Shown here: one piece after another, positions 1 through 8,587 of the stretch
How the letters are laid out: each line of letters opens with the position of its first letter
Position numbering within the stretch: the stretch's first letter is position 1
Origin: Methanomicrobium sp.
GTDB taxonomy: Archaea; Halobacteriota; Methanomicrobia; Methanomicrobiales; Methanomicrobiaceae
NCBI GenBank assembly: GCA_017412625.1
Contig: JAFPWZ010000084.1
Span: forward strand, 1-53,610
DNA length: 53,610 bases
Direction of reading: 5' to 3'
Notes under the pieces: model-generated
The model's input: the letters and a program-made list of their open reading frames with translations, nothing else
What the model was told of the DNA's origin: nothing
Database searches by the model: none
Position numbers and translations under genes: made by a program

Positions 1-46
1 TGCTGATGGGATTACTCTCTAAATAACAAATAAAAACGGAGGTATT

Positions 47-562
47 ATGAAAAGCAACACAAAACTCAGACTGCCATTAGCAATATTACTCATCGTATCA
101 CTTGCAACAGTGGCAATGCCTGCGTCGGCACTGACGATTACCTCATACACTGCCGAGATTCAGGATGACGGCAATGCAATACTGACATTCAACTACGATA
201 TGACCTTTGTGGAATACGTGGGATACTACCTCAATATTGCAAACCCGGGTAAACTGATGAAGGAAGAATACGATAAACATGCCAACATGCCGGGGGACGT
301 CCTTTCATCCGATTCCAAGGCGACAAGCTTCAAGGTTTACGGATATGCAGCCGTGTCGGACGATGCAAACGGAAAAACGATAACAACGCCCTCTCAGTCC
401 TTCCAGAAGGCTGAGGCAATATTAAAGGAGCACCCCGTAGCAAAACTTACCACCTTTGACCTTTCGCCGGACATTACGACAGTCACATTCCCTGACGGAT
501 ACTGCGAGACCTTCTATAATGAACTGTCAATACCATCAATCACCCATGTCGTAAGACGCTGA
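47..562 (+). CDS. Exported protein of unknown function
   Basis: I do not recognise a family for this 171-residue protein. The N-terminus is a clear Sec signal peptide: basic residues, a hydrophobic core at about residues 8-24, then a small-residue cleavage site (Ala-Ser-Ala) near residue 28. The rest is soluble-looking, with one cysteine and no further membrane segment, so it is probably released or loosely held at the cell surface. The start is well supported because GGAGGT lies at 38-43, three bases before the ATG. A repeat-rich spacer of about 670 bases follows. Function is unknown. Confidence 0.75.
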   Translation: MKSNTKLRLPLAILLIVSLATVAMPASALTITSYTAEIQDDGNAILTFNYDMTFVEYVGYYLNIANPGKLMKEEYDKHANMPGDVLSSDSKATSFKVYGYAAVSDDANGKTITTPSQSFQKAEAILKEHPVAKLTTFDLSPDITTVTFPDGYCETFYNELSIPSITHVVRR

Positions 563-1235
563 ACCGAACTTATCTGACCAAGACAAACGGAACCAATCAC
601 GGAAAAATTCAGGCAAATCACTCAAACTCACTCAAACCCACTCAAACCCACTCAAAATTAACAACCGCAGCAACAGACACAACCTACACAACCCACTCAA
701 CCACTCAACCACTCAAACTCAACAAACAGGCAAAACAGGCAAAACAAACAGACCAAAATCAACAACCCACTCAACAACAAACTCAACAACTAACTCAACA
801 CGCAAAGAAGAAGGAAAAACAGAACAGGCTAAAACAAAAAAGAGGATAATAAGAAAAAAAAGAACGCTGAAGATGACTTACAATAAAAAACCGATACCGC
901 AAACTTCACTGAATCCATAATTAATCACCTCAAATATCCAATATCAACCACTCCATCACCGGACACAATCACCCAATCTTTTTAACCACTCCTTATTTTT
1001 TTGTCTTAAGCAGTTAAAGTCATTAAAAATCATCCGGTCATTCCCAATAATCCGTTCTTTCAAAATTCATCCGCTCCTGATTACGACCGATTACGGATAT
1101 ATTTAGATGATCGGCATCAAATAATTCTGTGAAACAATATCGTCGCATCTGTGACATATCATGGCGGCATCATAAGCGTCACGAAAGCGACACAAAAAGA
1201 AGGCTGATAACATCTCGGTAAACTCAATTAAAGAC
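563..1235. repeat. Gene-free spacer with degenerate CACTCAAAC repeats
   Basis: No credible gene lies here. From about 610 to 800 the plus strand is nearly free of G and is built from a degenerate short unit close to CACTCAAAC or AACTCAACA, with two AGGCAAAAC copies near 727-750. Near 1093-1103 the sequence GATATATTTAG could be a TATA box for the downstream Cys-rich gene, which would give a leader of roughly 110 bases. Coding frames across the spacer are short and low in complexity. Confidence 0.6.
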
Positions 1236-1943
1236 ATGGAATCCGCGATTAACGCCATTGACGAAGAGATAGTCTCACTTGAGGCATATCCGCGGGAGGA
1301 ACTTGAAAAGATCATAAAGGACGTAGGATTCAGATGCACGCTCTGCGGCAGGTGCTGCACGAAGGAATACAACGACCACGTCTTTCTTCTCGTAAAAGAC
1401 TGCCGTCGCGCAAAGGAAAAATATCCCGAGATGATTGTGCCGGCGCCGTATTTCGAGATCTGCGACAACGAGGGGCACTTTTACGTCTCGGGATACGCGC
1501 TCAAAGTGAAGGAGAACGGCGACTGCGCATTCCTGAGCAAAGATCGCCGCTGCGAGATCTACGGCGACCGCTTCGAGATCTGCCGCATCTATCCGTATAT
1601 GCTCCATCGGGAAGCGGACGAATACGGCAATGTCGACTGGAGGCAGATCTCGGGTCTGAACGAGCACGGGGAGTACAATTCCGAAATCTCCGACGAAGAA
1701 TGCAGAAAGACCGCGGAGATGACGGCGGCGTATGAAAAAGACTTTTTAGTTCAGGAACGCGATTTTTATAAAAGAGTCCTAACGCATCTCGGCGAAAACG
1801 GACTTAAGCCAGTGCGAAGGATATACGACGAGAGGATGAGGGACTTCGGGCGCGGAGAGCCGATAACGGTTTTCGTCTACAACGGCGACGGTTTCGACGA
1901 GAAGGTTGTCGTATCCGGCGATTACACGGTGAAATCCGATTAA
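1236..1943 (+). CDS. YkgJ-family Cys-cluster (Fe/Zn-binding) protein
   Basis: A 235-residue cytoplasmic protein with the hallmark CxxCxxCC cluster at residues 34-41 (RCTLCGRCC). A second set of cysteines follows in the stretch reading GDCAFLSKDRRCEIY and in FEICRIYPY. This is the YkgJ/UPF0153 'putative zinc- or iron-chelating domain' pattern, and the cysteines are expected to bind iron or zinc. The biochemical role of the family is not established. The ATG at 1236 is the only good start in the open frame, and the upstream in-frame stop is at 1173. I see no strong Shine-Dalgarno sequence. It reads toward the nuclease-like gene at 1986 and may share its transcript. Confidence 0.8.
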   Translation: MESAINAIDEEIVSLEAYPREELEKIIKDVGFRCTLCGRCCTKEYNDHVFLLVKDCRRAKEKYPEMIVPAPYFEICDNEGHFYVSGYALKVKENGDCAFLSKDRRCEIYGDRFEICRIYPYMLHREADEYGNVDWRQISGLNEHGEYNSEISDEECRKTAEMTAAYEKDFLVQERDFYKRVLTHLGENGLKPVRRIYDERMRDFGRGEPITVFVYNGDGFDEKVVVSGDYTVKSD

Positions 1944-1985
1944 AACGATGGGCTATATGATATAAGATAAGAAAGAGGATAATTC

Positions 1986-2909
1986 ATGGCAAGAAAAGGA
2001 CGTAAACGAAAGAACGACAATACAAAGCTGCTTTATCTCGTAATCATCATTGTCGTGATAATTGCGGCGGGATACACACAGAAGGATACCATAATGTCGT
2101 CCGTGTCGAACGCGGACGTAAAAGACAACACGCAGCACAGTTCGGATCTGCTGAAGGTCGGTTCATTCAATATCCAGGTATTCGGGCAGTCAAAGAGCGC
2201 AAAAGCCGATGTAATGAATGTGCTCTCCGACATTATACGGACATACGACATCATCGCCGTTCAGGAGATACGTGACAGCTCGGGAACGGCGTTGGACAAC
2301 CTTATAAAGCAGGTAAACTCCGACGGTTCTTCTTACGCGTATCTGGTGAGCGAGAGACTGGGACGCACCTCAAGCAAGGAGCAGTATGCCTATGTCTACA
2401 ATACAAGGACGGTGTCGCCGGTCGGCAACGCATTTACCTATCCGCAGACGAGCGACATCTTCCACAGGACGCCTTACATCGCGTCGTTTAAGTCCAACGA
2501 AGGTATATTCAACGCCACTTTCGCGGTAATCCATACCGACCCCGATGATGCCGCAAACGAGATCAAAGCCCTCTACGAGGTCGCGGAATACGCAAAAGGC
2601 GTCCTGCCCGCAGATGAGCCGGTTATAGTGATGGGCGACTACAACGCCGACGGCAGATACTTCGACGAGACCTCCTACGTGCCGCTGAAATCCGAGAATT
2701 ATATCTGGATCATCGGAAACGAGGTTGATACGACGGTTGCCTCCGGCGACAATACCTATGACAGAATCGTCTCCACAAAACCGAATATCTTCTATACGGG
2801 AGATGCGGGCGCGTTCAGATTCGACGAATACTATAACCTCACGCACGAGTTTGCCGCCGAAGTCTCGGATCACTATCCCGTCTATGTATTCTTCAAAAAA
2901 GACGCTTAA
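1986..2909 (+). CDS. Membrane-anchored endonuclease/exonuclease/phosphatase-fold protein
   Basis: A 307-residue protein with a basic N-terminus, one membrane segment (about residues 14-30), then a DNase I-like domain. Family motifs are visible: FNIQ at 61-64, the metal-binding QE at 93-94 (IIAVQEIRD), GDYNAD near 217-222, and SDHYP at 294-298, whose histidine is catalytic in the family. The lone N-terminal helix should hold the domain on the outer face of the membrane, suggesting a surface nuclease or phosphodiesterase; this is inference. A GAGG ribosome-binding site lies about 10 bases before the ATG. The substrate (DNA, phospholipid or nucleotide) cannot be told from sequence. Confidence 0.85.
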   Translation: MARKGRKRKNDNTKLLYLVIIIVVIIAAGYTQKDTIMSSVSNADVKDNTQHSSDLLKVGSFNIQVFGQSKSAKADVMNVLSDIIRTYDIIAVQEIRDSSGTALDNLIKQVNSDGSSYAYLVSERLGRTSSKEQYAYVYNTRTVSPVGNAFTYPQTSDIFHRTPYIASFKSNEGIFNATFAVIHTDPDDAANEIKALYEVAEYAKGVLPADEPVIVMGDYNADGRYFDETSYVPLKSENYIWIIGNEVDTTVASGDNTYDRIVSTKPNIFYTGDAGAFRFDEYYNLTHEFAAEVSDHYPVYVFFKKDA

Positions 2910-3002
2910 ATGACGGATAAAAACGGAATATATAACGTAAAATAGCGGAATAAAAAAATAGCGGAATAAATCCGGAAAATAAATCGCCGATAAAAATCAG
3001 AC

Positions 3003-3629
3003 TCAATTCTTTTTCTTTTCGGCAGCTTCTTTCTTCGCGGCTTCTATTTTATCAAGATACGGCTGAGTGTGCTCGCGGACAAACGCCTCAACCGCGTCAT
3101 AGTTATCGGGATTGCAGAATATGGCAAGCGGTGCAAAAAGACCCGTTTTTACATAGATATAGTGACGTTTCGGGTTGAAGGTGACCGAGGTTACATCCTT
3201 CCACTTCATCTCCTCCTTAAGTCTGGATGAGGCGAGAGCGGAAGAACCCGCAAGAGTGTAATTCCCCTGCGACATGCCTCCGAAGAAACCGACAGCGCAG
3301 AGCAGTTTCATCAACCGCGTCTGGCTCCTCTGAGTCTCGCAGACGAAACTCATCTCCCCGAGCGTGTTGTGAACGAGATAGTATCCTCCCATGACCGCCA
3401 TCGCAACGAATGCGAGAAGGCATATGAAGAGAAAGAGCATGAGCAGACCGAAGAAGAACGGGATCATCTCGGGGTCAAAGCCCGTGGCGAGCAGAAGAAT
3501 GAGATAGACTATGAGAAAACTCGCGCCGAGAGCGCCGAAGAGCTGCTTCAATATCAGCGGATTCGTATACATCAGAACCCTGCTGTCCCATTCCATAATT
3601 ACGGGGGAATCATCAGATTTTTTAGCCAT
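3003..3629 (-). CDS. Conserved membrane protein, two transmembrane segments
   Basis: About 208 residues, beginning MAKKSDDS. Two long hydrophobic segments (roughly residues 33-52 and 58-85) are followed by a basic soluble domain and a Lys/Ala-rich tail. I do not recognise the family, although the layout resembles membrane proteins with a PH-like domain. The frame can be opened four codons earlier at a TTG, but that TTG lies in the GAGGG Shine-Dalgarno sequence of the ATG at 3629, so the ATG is preferred. The stop codon of the upstream gene ends one base before this ATG, so the two are very probably translationally coupled. Confidence 0.7.
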   Translation of the reverse strand: MAKKSDDSPVIMEWDSRVLMYTNPLILKQLFGALGASFLIVYLILLLATGFDPEMIPFFFGLLMLFLFICLLAFVAMAVMGGYYLVHNTLGEMSFVCETQRSQTRLMKLLCAVGFFGGMSQGNYTLAGSSALASSRLKEEMKWKDVTSVTFNPKRHYIYVKTGLFAPLAIFCNPDNYDAVEAFVREHTQPYLDKIEAAKKEAAEKKKN

Positions 3630-3630
3630 T

Positions 3631-4086
3631 TTATCCCTCAATTTTACTTATAACTGCGGCGGTCTTTGCCGCAAGCTTCTCTTTTCCTTCTATCGTCGAG
3701 ACATCCTTTACGGCTTCGAGGAGATGAACCGACTCTTCGAGATAGCTCAGGATATCGGTGGGGAAGAGGTCGATTCCGTATTCGTCAAGAAGGAACTCGG
3801 AGATGTCGCGGTGGTTCATGCCGCTCATGCGCAGTTCGAGTATTTCGGCGGCAAACTTCCTCTCGGCGCATCCGCAGAGGGGATTTGTTTTGCAGCGGCA
3901 GTTCAGGAACGCCTTGAAGAAGTTCGTGAGCTGGGTCTTCAAGCGCTTATCCATGCGGTTATAATCCACGGTGGCACAGACCGCCTCAAGGAACTGCCCC
4001 TTGAACGCGAATTCCGGAACGCGATATCCCACGATATTCTCGAGTTTTTTTGCGCCTTTGAACCTTGCTTTCTGTGCGATTGACAT
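3631..4086 (-). CDS. Cys-rich conserved archaeal protein (DUF5814-like)
   Basis: A 151-residue protein with a compact cysteine knot near the middle, CRCKTNPLCGC, preceded by a helical region and followed by a helix-rich C-terminus. The CxC-PxCGC arrangement resembles the Cys-rich domain annotated as DUF5814 in euryarchaea, which also occurs at the end of some archaeal superfamily II helicases. I assign it with moderate confidence and no function. It probably binds zinc. It sits one base upstream of a two-TM membrane protein gene (TAA-A-ATG junction), so the pair is an operon. Its own upstream region is TATA-like and T/G-rich. Confidence 0.6.
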   Translation of the reverse strand: MSIAQKARFKGAKKLENIVGYRVPEFAFKGQFLEAVCATVDYNRMDKRLKTQLTNFFKAFLNCRCKTNPLCGCAERKFAAEILELRMSGMNHRDISEFLLDEYGIDLFPTDILSYLEESVHLLEAVKDVSTIEGKEKLAAKTAAVISKIEG

Positions 4087-4206
4087 GATACCAAAAAAGA
4101 TTATACGGATTTTTCCGTAATCCGATATTTCGGTCGTGTATTATTCCGAATATTATTAGGGTTGTTTGGGTTGTTTGGATTGTTGTTGGTTGTTTTTATG
4201 GTCAGA

Positions 4207-4839
4207 TCAGACGTCAATGCCGAACTCTTCGTCGAACTTCTTGAGCGATGCAAGCGCCTCGCCGAGGTCGTCGATCTCGCCGAGCCACTCGTCGAACATT
4301 ATCGGCTCGTCGTCGGAGTCGTCCTTGAGATATTTCGAGCAGCATTTTTCGCCGTTTATGACCTTGGCGCCGATTGTTGCCGCAATGTCGAGCACCTTCT
4401 CCATATCGTCCTCGGGGAGTTTTCTGCCTGCCTTAACCAGATCTTTTATCTCGCCCTCGCCGATATTGCCCTCGATATATCTCTTGCAGGAGATGAAGAG
4501 AACAAGGAAGCGCATCTGAAGACCCTGGACGATATCCGCGATGTCGCTCTCGGGGACTTCTCCCATGATGATGGCTTCAACCTCGTTGAGCTTTGCAAGC
4601 GCCGTCTTGGCATCGTAACTGCCGTTCTGGAAGACCTTGACTATCTTCATCACCGAGACATTGACATCTTTGGTAAAGTTGTCGAGCGAGGACAGACCCT
4701 CGGGCATCTCGTCGGAGTTCTCGTCGCCTTCGAAATCCGCTTCGGCGAGGACTTTGAGCCAGTTATCCCATCGCTCCTGCGTGTAGTAATAGTATAAGAC
4801 CGAGGTCGGCTCCGGTTTGTCGTCTTTTTTCTTTGCCAT
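4207..4839 (-). CDS. DUF2150 family protein
   Basis: A 210-residue acidic cytoplasmic protein. The N-terminal YYYYTQERWDNWL segment and the later long helical region fit the euryarchaeal DUF2150 family, whose function is unknown. The start shown is the ATG of MAKKKDD. The frame continues upstream to a GTG at 4866, but the extra nine residues look unlike coding sequence. A TATA-like CATATATTG lies near 4898-4906, which would start transcription a few bases before the GTG, so the leader is short with no clear Shine-Dalgarno and the exact start remains uncertain. The spacer to the next gene (4087-4206) carries TTGTTTGGG-type repeats near 4158-4195. Confidence 0.75.
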   Translation of the reverse strand: MAKKKDDKPEPTSVLYYYYTQERWDNWLKVLAEADFEGDENSDEMPEGLSSLDNFTKDVNVSVMKIVKVFQNGSYDAKTALAKLNEVEAIIMGEVPESDIADIVQGLQMRFLVLFISCKRYIEGNIGEGEIKDLVKAGRKLPEDDMEKVLDIAATIGAKVINGEKCCSKYLKDDSDDEPIMFDEWLGEIDDLGEALASLKKFDEEFGIDV

Positions 4840-5016
4840 AATATGAAAGATATTTTCTAATCTCACTTAAAAAGAAGTTTCGATTTTTACGGGAATTCAA
4901 TATATGAATCTTTTGAAATTGCAGCGACAAAGAGTAAAAACAGTATTATCGGAAGATTTCAATAAATCTCACCGACAATCATTTTCAATCTTTTCCAATC
5001 TTTCAAAGGTTTACGG

Positions 5017-6252
5017 TCATTCTCTGTCGCCGTCTTTGAACTCATGCGCTTTCACGCCGTTTAATGTAAGTTCACCGTTAACCGCCCTGTATTTTACCGT
5101 TTTACTCAGGCAGAGCTCGCAGAGCCCCTCAAGATCGAGTTCCTTCTCATCTTCCAGAACTTCGGCAGTCTTTGCCGAGATTGCCGGGTGTTTGGGAACG
5201 ACCCTGCATCCAACATCGCCGACATTGTCCCTGAAAGTGCCTATGCGCCTTCCGATGCGGACGGTCTCCTCTTTGTCATAGGTAAGCAGCGGCTGAAGGA
5301 GCGGAATACCCGACGGGACGGCGGCGCCGATCACACCCATGTTGACTATGGTCTGGGATGCCACCTGACCGAGATTGTTTCCCATGACAATGCCGTCGTA
5401 ACCGTAGCGGCGGACAATCTCGCAGGAACAGCGCAGCATGAACCTCTTACAGATGATACAGCGGTTTTTGATGTTCTTAATCTTAATCAGTTCGTCATAG
5501 AACGGCGCGAGATTGACCTCGTACATCTCGTGGTTGTATCCGCTCGTCCATCTCGAGAGAGCGCAGAGGTTTGCAAGCGCACCCTTCCTCGTGTCGGCGC
5601 CCATGTGCTCCCCGCCGTTGAAGTGAATATGCGTGACGACGCTGCCGCGTTTCATGATCAGCCACGCCGCGACCGGGGAGTCTATGCCTGCGGAGAGAAG
5701 AGATACGACCCTTCCCTGAGTGCCGAGCGGCAGTCCCCCGGGACCCTCGATAACTTCGTCATAGACAAGACCGCCCTCACGACGCGCCTCGACAAAGACC
5801 TCGTAATCGGGGTTTGTGAGGTCGACCCTCAGCCCCTCGACGGTATTGAATACCCTGTCGCCTACAGCCGCGCCGAGTTCCTGACTCGTGAACTCTTTGA
5901 TGTTTGAGCGTCTGGCGCGGACTGCAAAACTCATGCCGCTCTTCAGTTTGCCTCTCGAGAGTTCCGCGGCGGCATTGCCGAGTGATTCAATGTCGTTTCC
6001 CGTCATCTCGGCAATCGAGAGACCGACTATGCCGTAAACCCTTGAGACTGCCGCGGCTATCGCATTTACATCGTCGCCCTTTGCGCTGTCGCCTATGAGG
6101 ATTCTGCCGCGATGGAGGACAATCTCCGCATCAATCCCTTCCGCGTCAAGTATGCCGCGAATGTTCTTCGTCAGCAGTTTAGTATAAAAGCGCTGTACGG
6201 ACTCACTCTTTAAGAAGAGTTCTCCGTATTTTGCCATCACAGTCTTTGACAT
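5017..6252 (-). CDS. thiI: tRNA 4-thiouridine synthase ThiI (archaeal Fe-S type)
   Basis: ThiI adenylates and thiolates U8 of tRNA; bacterial forms also serve thiamine thiazole synthesis. The 411-residue protein has the N-terminal ferredoxin-like/THUMP region (to about 165) and an adenylating PP-loop, SAGIDS, at 187-192. It ends without the rhodanese domain found in E. coli ThiI. Instead it has a CIIC pair at 265-268 and another cysteine at 349. These match the positions I recall for the [3Fe-4S] cluster ligands of Methanococcus maripaludis ThiI (265, 268, 348). Sulfur transfer is therefore probably cluster-based, fitting the methanogen context and the neighbouring tRNA-dependent cysteine gene. 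MAKYGELF (residue 6) is an alternative start. Confidence 0.93.
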   Translation of the reverse strand: MSKTVMAKYGELFLKSESVQRFYTKLLTKNIRGILDAEGIDAEIVLHRGRILIGDSAKGDDVNAIAAAVSRVYGIVGLSIAEMTGNDIESLGNAAAELSRGKLKSGMSFAVRARRSNIKEFTSQELGAAVGDRVFNTVEGLRVDLTNPDYEVFVEARREGGLVYDEVIEGPGGLPLGTQGRVVSLLSAGIDSPVAAWLIMKRGSVVTHIHFNGGEHMGADTRKGALANLCALSRWTSGYNHEMYEVNLAPFYDELIKIKNIKNRCIICKRFMLRCSCEIVRRYGYDGIVMGNNLGQVASQTIVNMGVIGAAVPSGIPLLQPLLTYDKEETVRIGRRIGTFRDNVGDVGCRVVPKHPAISAKTAEVLEDEKELDLEGLCELCLSKTVKYRAVNGELTLNGVKAHEFKDGDRE

Positions 6253-6440
6253 TGTTATATCCCGATATTATGCCGATAAATCGACGGGTTTGAAATCCCG
6301 TTATCTTTTAATTCACGAAAAAAAGAAGATTAAACCAAAGGGGAAGATATCTGCGGATCCTCCTCTTTTTTCTTTCCTTTTTTACTTTATGCTATCCAAG
6401 TCTGTTTTTGCGCGTTTCGCCGCGGATATGTCAGAGACAA

Positions 6441-7622
6441 TCAGTTCGAGACAGGAAGACCGTTCTCTTCGGCAACCGCCTTGAAGGATTCGGCAAGGTA
6501 GTTTGTCTGGCGGTCGGTGAGTCCGTAGGGGTTGTATTTCCAGACACGTGTGGTGCCTGGGATAATTCCGACGATACCGCGCTTTCTGAGTGCGGCGGCG
6601 AAGTAGTATCCCTTCTTCTTGTGAGTCTCGGCAACCTTGTCGAACGAGCCCTTGGTGTCGACTCTCGTAAGGGTGTGCTGACGCGGATTATCGCTTAAGA
6701 TGACGGTTCCGTCGATATCGGTGAGAGCGTCGGCGATAATCTGACTGTGCTTAACCTCGGTGTCCCAGTTCTCGACACGCTTCTTTACCGCGGGGAATGA
6801 GGCAACGAGACCTGCCATGGTTGCACCCATGAGCGAACATCCGATAATCTGAATCTCCTTTATACCGAACTTTCTGCCGGTGACATCACCCGAGACCTTT
6901 GTCGTGCTGAAGACCTTATCGGCATACTCTCCGTTAGCCGCAAGAACTCCCGACGGCGCAGGTGCCGCCATGCTCTTGTGTCCCGAGCCTACGATGAAGT
7001 CAACGCCGAGTTTCTTGCCGTCGATGGGCATTGTTCCGACCGTGTAAGCGCCGTTTAACAGAACGGGCACATCGTGTGCGTGAGCCGCCTTGACGATGCC
7101 TGCGATGTCGTGAAGGTTGCCGAACTGATAGTCGACGTGATCGATATACATCAGGGGCGGAGTCTTCTTGTATTTGGCGATGACCTCTTCTATCTTGGCC
7201 GCGGTGTTCTCGGGCGTGATATGGTTCTTCTCATCCTTGGGAATCTCGCACGGAATGCCGCCCGCCTGCTCGATTGAGACATATTCGGTGTAGTGTGCGA
7301 GCGATGAGAGGATTACGGGGTCGCCTTTCTCCACAAGGGAGTTTGCCACAGCCTGAAAACCGCGTCTGGCGCCGGGAACCACTCTTAAGACATCCATGTT
7401 AAGCCATTTTGCGGCTTCTACGTGGAAATCGGCAAGTGCCGGTTTCTTTATGTAGTCGAGTCTGAAAGGTCGGACACAGTTGTCACAGACCGAGTAGCCG
7501 TCGGAGTACGAAAGAATCGCTTTCTGCGCTTCGGGAGTGAGTCTGCCGCCTGCCTGAGTGGGGCTTAAATTGATGAAGAGTTCCTCAATTTCGCGGGCTT
7601 CCATATCTCCTATTTTCACCAT
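6441..7622 (-). CDS. pscS: Sep-tRNA:Cys-tRNA synthase (SepCysS)
   Basis: This PLP enzyme converts phosphoseryl-tRNA(Cys) to cysteinyl-tRNA(Cys), the second step of the methanogen route to cysteine after SepRS charges the tRNA. At 393 residues it has the family length. The Cys pair of the N-terminal active-site region is CDNC at 46-49, the third family cysteine is C262 (IIGCSLM), and the PLP-binding lysine is K216 in GSGHKS. The start is fixed by a strong GGAGGT seven bases before the ATG, and that Shine-Dalgarno lies inside the last codons of the small upstream gene (TAA directly followed by ATG). The two proteins are therefore made together. SepRS itself is not in the window. Confidence 0.95.
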   Translation of the reverse strand: MVKIGDMEAREIEELFINLSPTQAGGRLTPEAQKAILSYSDGYSVCDNCVRPFRLDYIKKPALADFHVEAAKWLNMDVLRVVPGARRGFQAVANSLVEKGDPVILSSLAHYTEYVSIEQAGGIPCEIPKDEKNHITPENTAAKIEEVIAKYKKTPPLMYIDHVDYQFGNLHDIAGIVKAAHAHDVPVLLNGAYTVGTMPIDGKKLGVDFIVGSGHKSMAAPAPSGVLAANGEYADKVFSTTKVSGDVTGRKFGIKEIQIIGCSLMGATMAGLVASFPAVKKRVENWDTEVKHSQIIADALTDIDGTVILSDNPRQHTLTRVDTKGSFDKVAETHKKKGYYFAAALRKRGIVGIIPGTTRVWKYNPYGLTDRQTNYLAESFKAVAEENGLPVSN

Positions 7623-7802
7623 TTAAAGTACCTCCTTTTCCAGAACGGCTATCTGCTTCTTGAGACCTTCGATGATCTTCGCCGCCTTCTCTTTGTCTTC
7701 TCCCTCAAAATCTTGGAAAGGAGCATTCTGTCTGAACAGCTCCCTCATATCCGTAAGCAAAAACATTGCCTGGAATAATGCGTCTACTCCTATCTGTGAC
7801 AT
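7623..7802 (-). CDS. 59-residue helical protein coupled to SepCysS
   Basis: A small acidic protein, MSQIGVDALFQAM onward, predicted to be almost entirely helical, ending in a heptad-like stretch (residues about 35-59). The ATG at 7802 has GGAGG at normal spacing; a TTG four codons earlier is the start of that Shine-Dalgarno context and is not favoured. The stop codon abuts the ATG of SepCysS. In class I methanogens the scaffold SepCysE holds SepRS and SepCysS together, using an N-terminal helix to contact SepRS. A short helical protein locked to SepCysS could be a minimal form of that scaffold. This is inference from context, not from a recognised motif. Confidence 0.72.
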   Translation of the reverse strand: MSQIGVDALFQAMFLLTDMRELFRQNAPFQDFEGEDKEKAAKIIEGLKKQIAVLEKEVL

Positions 7803-8141
7803 TGTTTCCTCCAATTTTTATAACATGTTCTCTTTGATACATTATTAAATCATCCATTCACAAGCAGAATTTTTTAATTTAGACAATTTTATTAAATATT
7901 TGCGATAAATCCGTTAATCAAAATTCACAATTGTTAATCGACGTAACGCGGTCGGATCGGATATGATGATCAAAAGCCGGTTGCCGAGTCCGTAAAAGAC
8001 GCGCAAAAACAATCGTCAACACATAAGCAACACATCAGTAACACATCAGGTACGGCAGCAGAAAATAATCCCGACAGAAAATAATAACCGAAAGATAACG
8101 AAAGAGTCAGATTGAGTCAGAAAAAACTTAAAAAAACAAAG
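7803..8141. other. Gene-free spacer with short repeats
   Basis: No gene seen. The promoter for the SepCysS operon should lie at its left end, where the sequence around 7835-7930 is very AT-rich. The right part carries small direct repeats: an ACACATCAGTA-type 11-base unit repeated three times near 8019-8053, and CAGAAAATAAT twice near 8059-8086. It ends at the 3' end of the first tRNA-Asp gene. Confidence 0.5.
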
Positions 8142-8214
8142 CGCCCAGCTCGGAATTCGAATCCGAGTCGCAACCGTGACAGGGTTGCATGATAGGCCTC
8201 TACACTAGCTGGGC
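8142..8214 (-). tRNA. tRNA-Asp (GTC), copy 1
   Basis: The minus strand folds as a 73-base tRNA. It has acceptor GCCCAGC paired with GCTGGGC, discriminator G, anticodon stem CAACC/GGTTG around the loop CTGTCAC (anticodon GTC), and T stem TCGGA/TCCGA around TTCGAAT. CCA is not encoded. A TATA-like sequence at 8241-8250 lies about 30 bases upstream. Between them is a short inverted repeat, GACATC-GGT-GATGTC (8222-8236). The gene is identical to the copy 340 bases further along. Confidence 0.97.
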
Positions 8215-8240
8215 AAGTGACGACATCGGTGATGTCAGCA

Positions 8241-8250
8241 TACTATATTG
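8241..8250 (-). promoter_or_regulatory. TATA box for tRNA-Asp copy 1
   Basis: On the minus strand the sequence reads CAATATAGTA, centred about 31 bases before the first base of the tRNA. That is the expected archaeal TATA position for a transcript starting a few bases before the tRNA. Confidence 0.5.
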
Positions 8251-8481
8251 GACTTAGGGGTTTTTAATCTCTATGATCCGTCTTTCACGTAAAACCCGAC
8301 AAGTCGGGAGAGCAAAAGACGAAAGCCGGAATACTCAAAACCTCAAATCGAAAATCAAAACCAAAACAAAAGAAAATCAAAACTAAATCAAAACCAAATC
8401 AATGCAAAATCAAAACAGATACCCAAAATCAAGAAGAGATACTCAAAAATCAGTAACGGAAAATCGAAAAAGAAAACTTAG

Positions 8482-8554
8482 CGCCCAGCTCGGAATTCGA
8501 ATCCGAGTCGCAACCGTGACAGGGTTGCATGATAGGCCTCTACACTAGCTGGGC
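8482..8554 (-). tRNA. tRNA-Asp (GTC), copy 2
   Basis: Identical over all 73 bases to copy 1, with the same fold and GTC anticodon; identity extends only one base beyond each end. It starts 33 bases after the end of the tRNA-Tyr gene on the same strand, with no TATA box between, so it is probably processed from a tRNA-Tyr/tRNA-Asp precursor. The 266 bases between the two tRNA-Asp genes hold no gene, only A-rich AATCAAAACC-type repeats. Confidence 0.96.
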
Positions 8555-8587
8555 AGTACAACACACCAGACCCACACGATTTACAGA

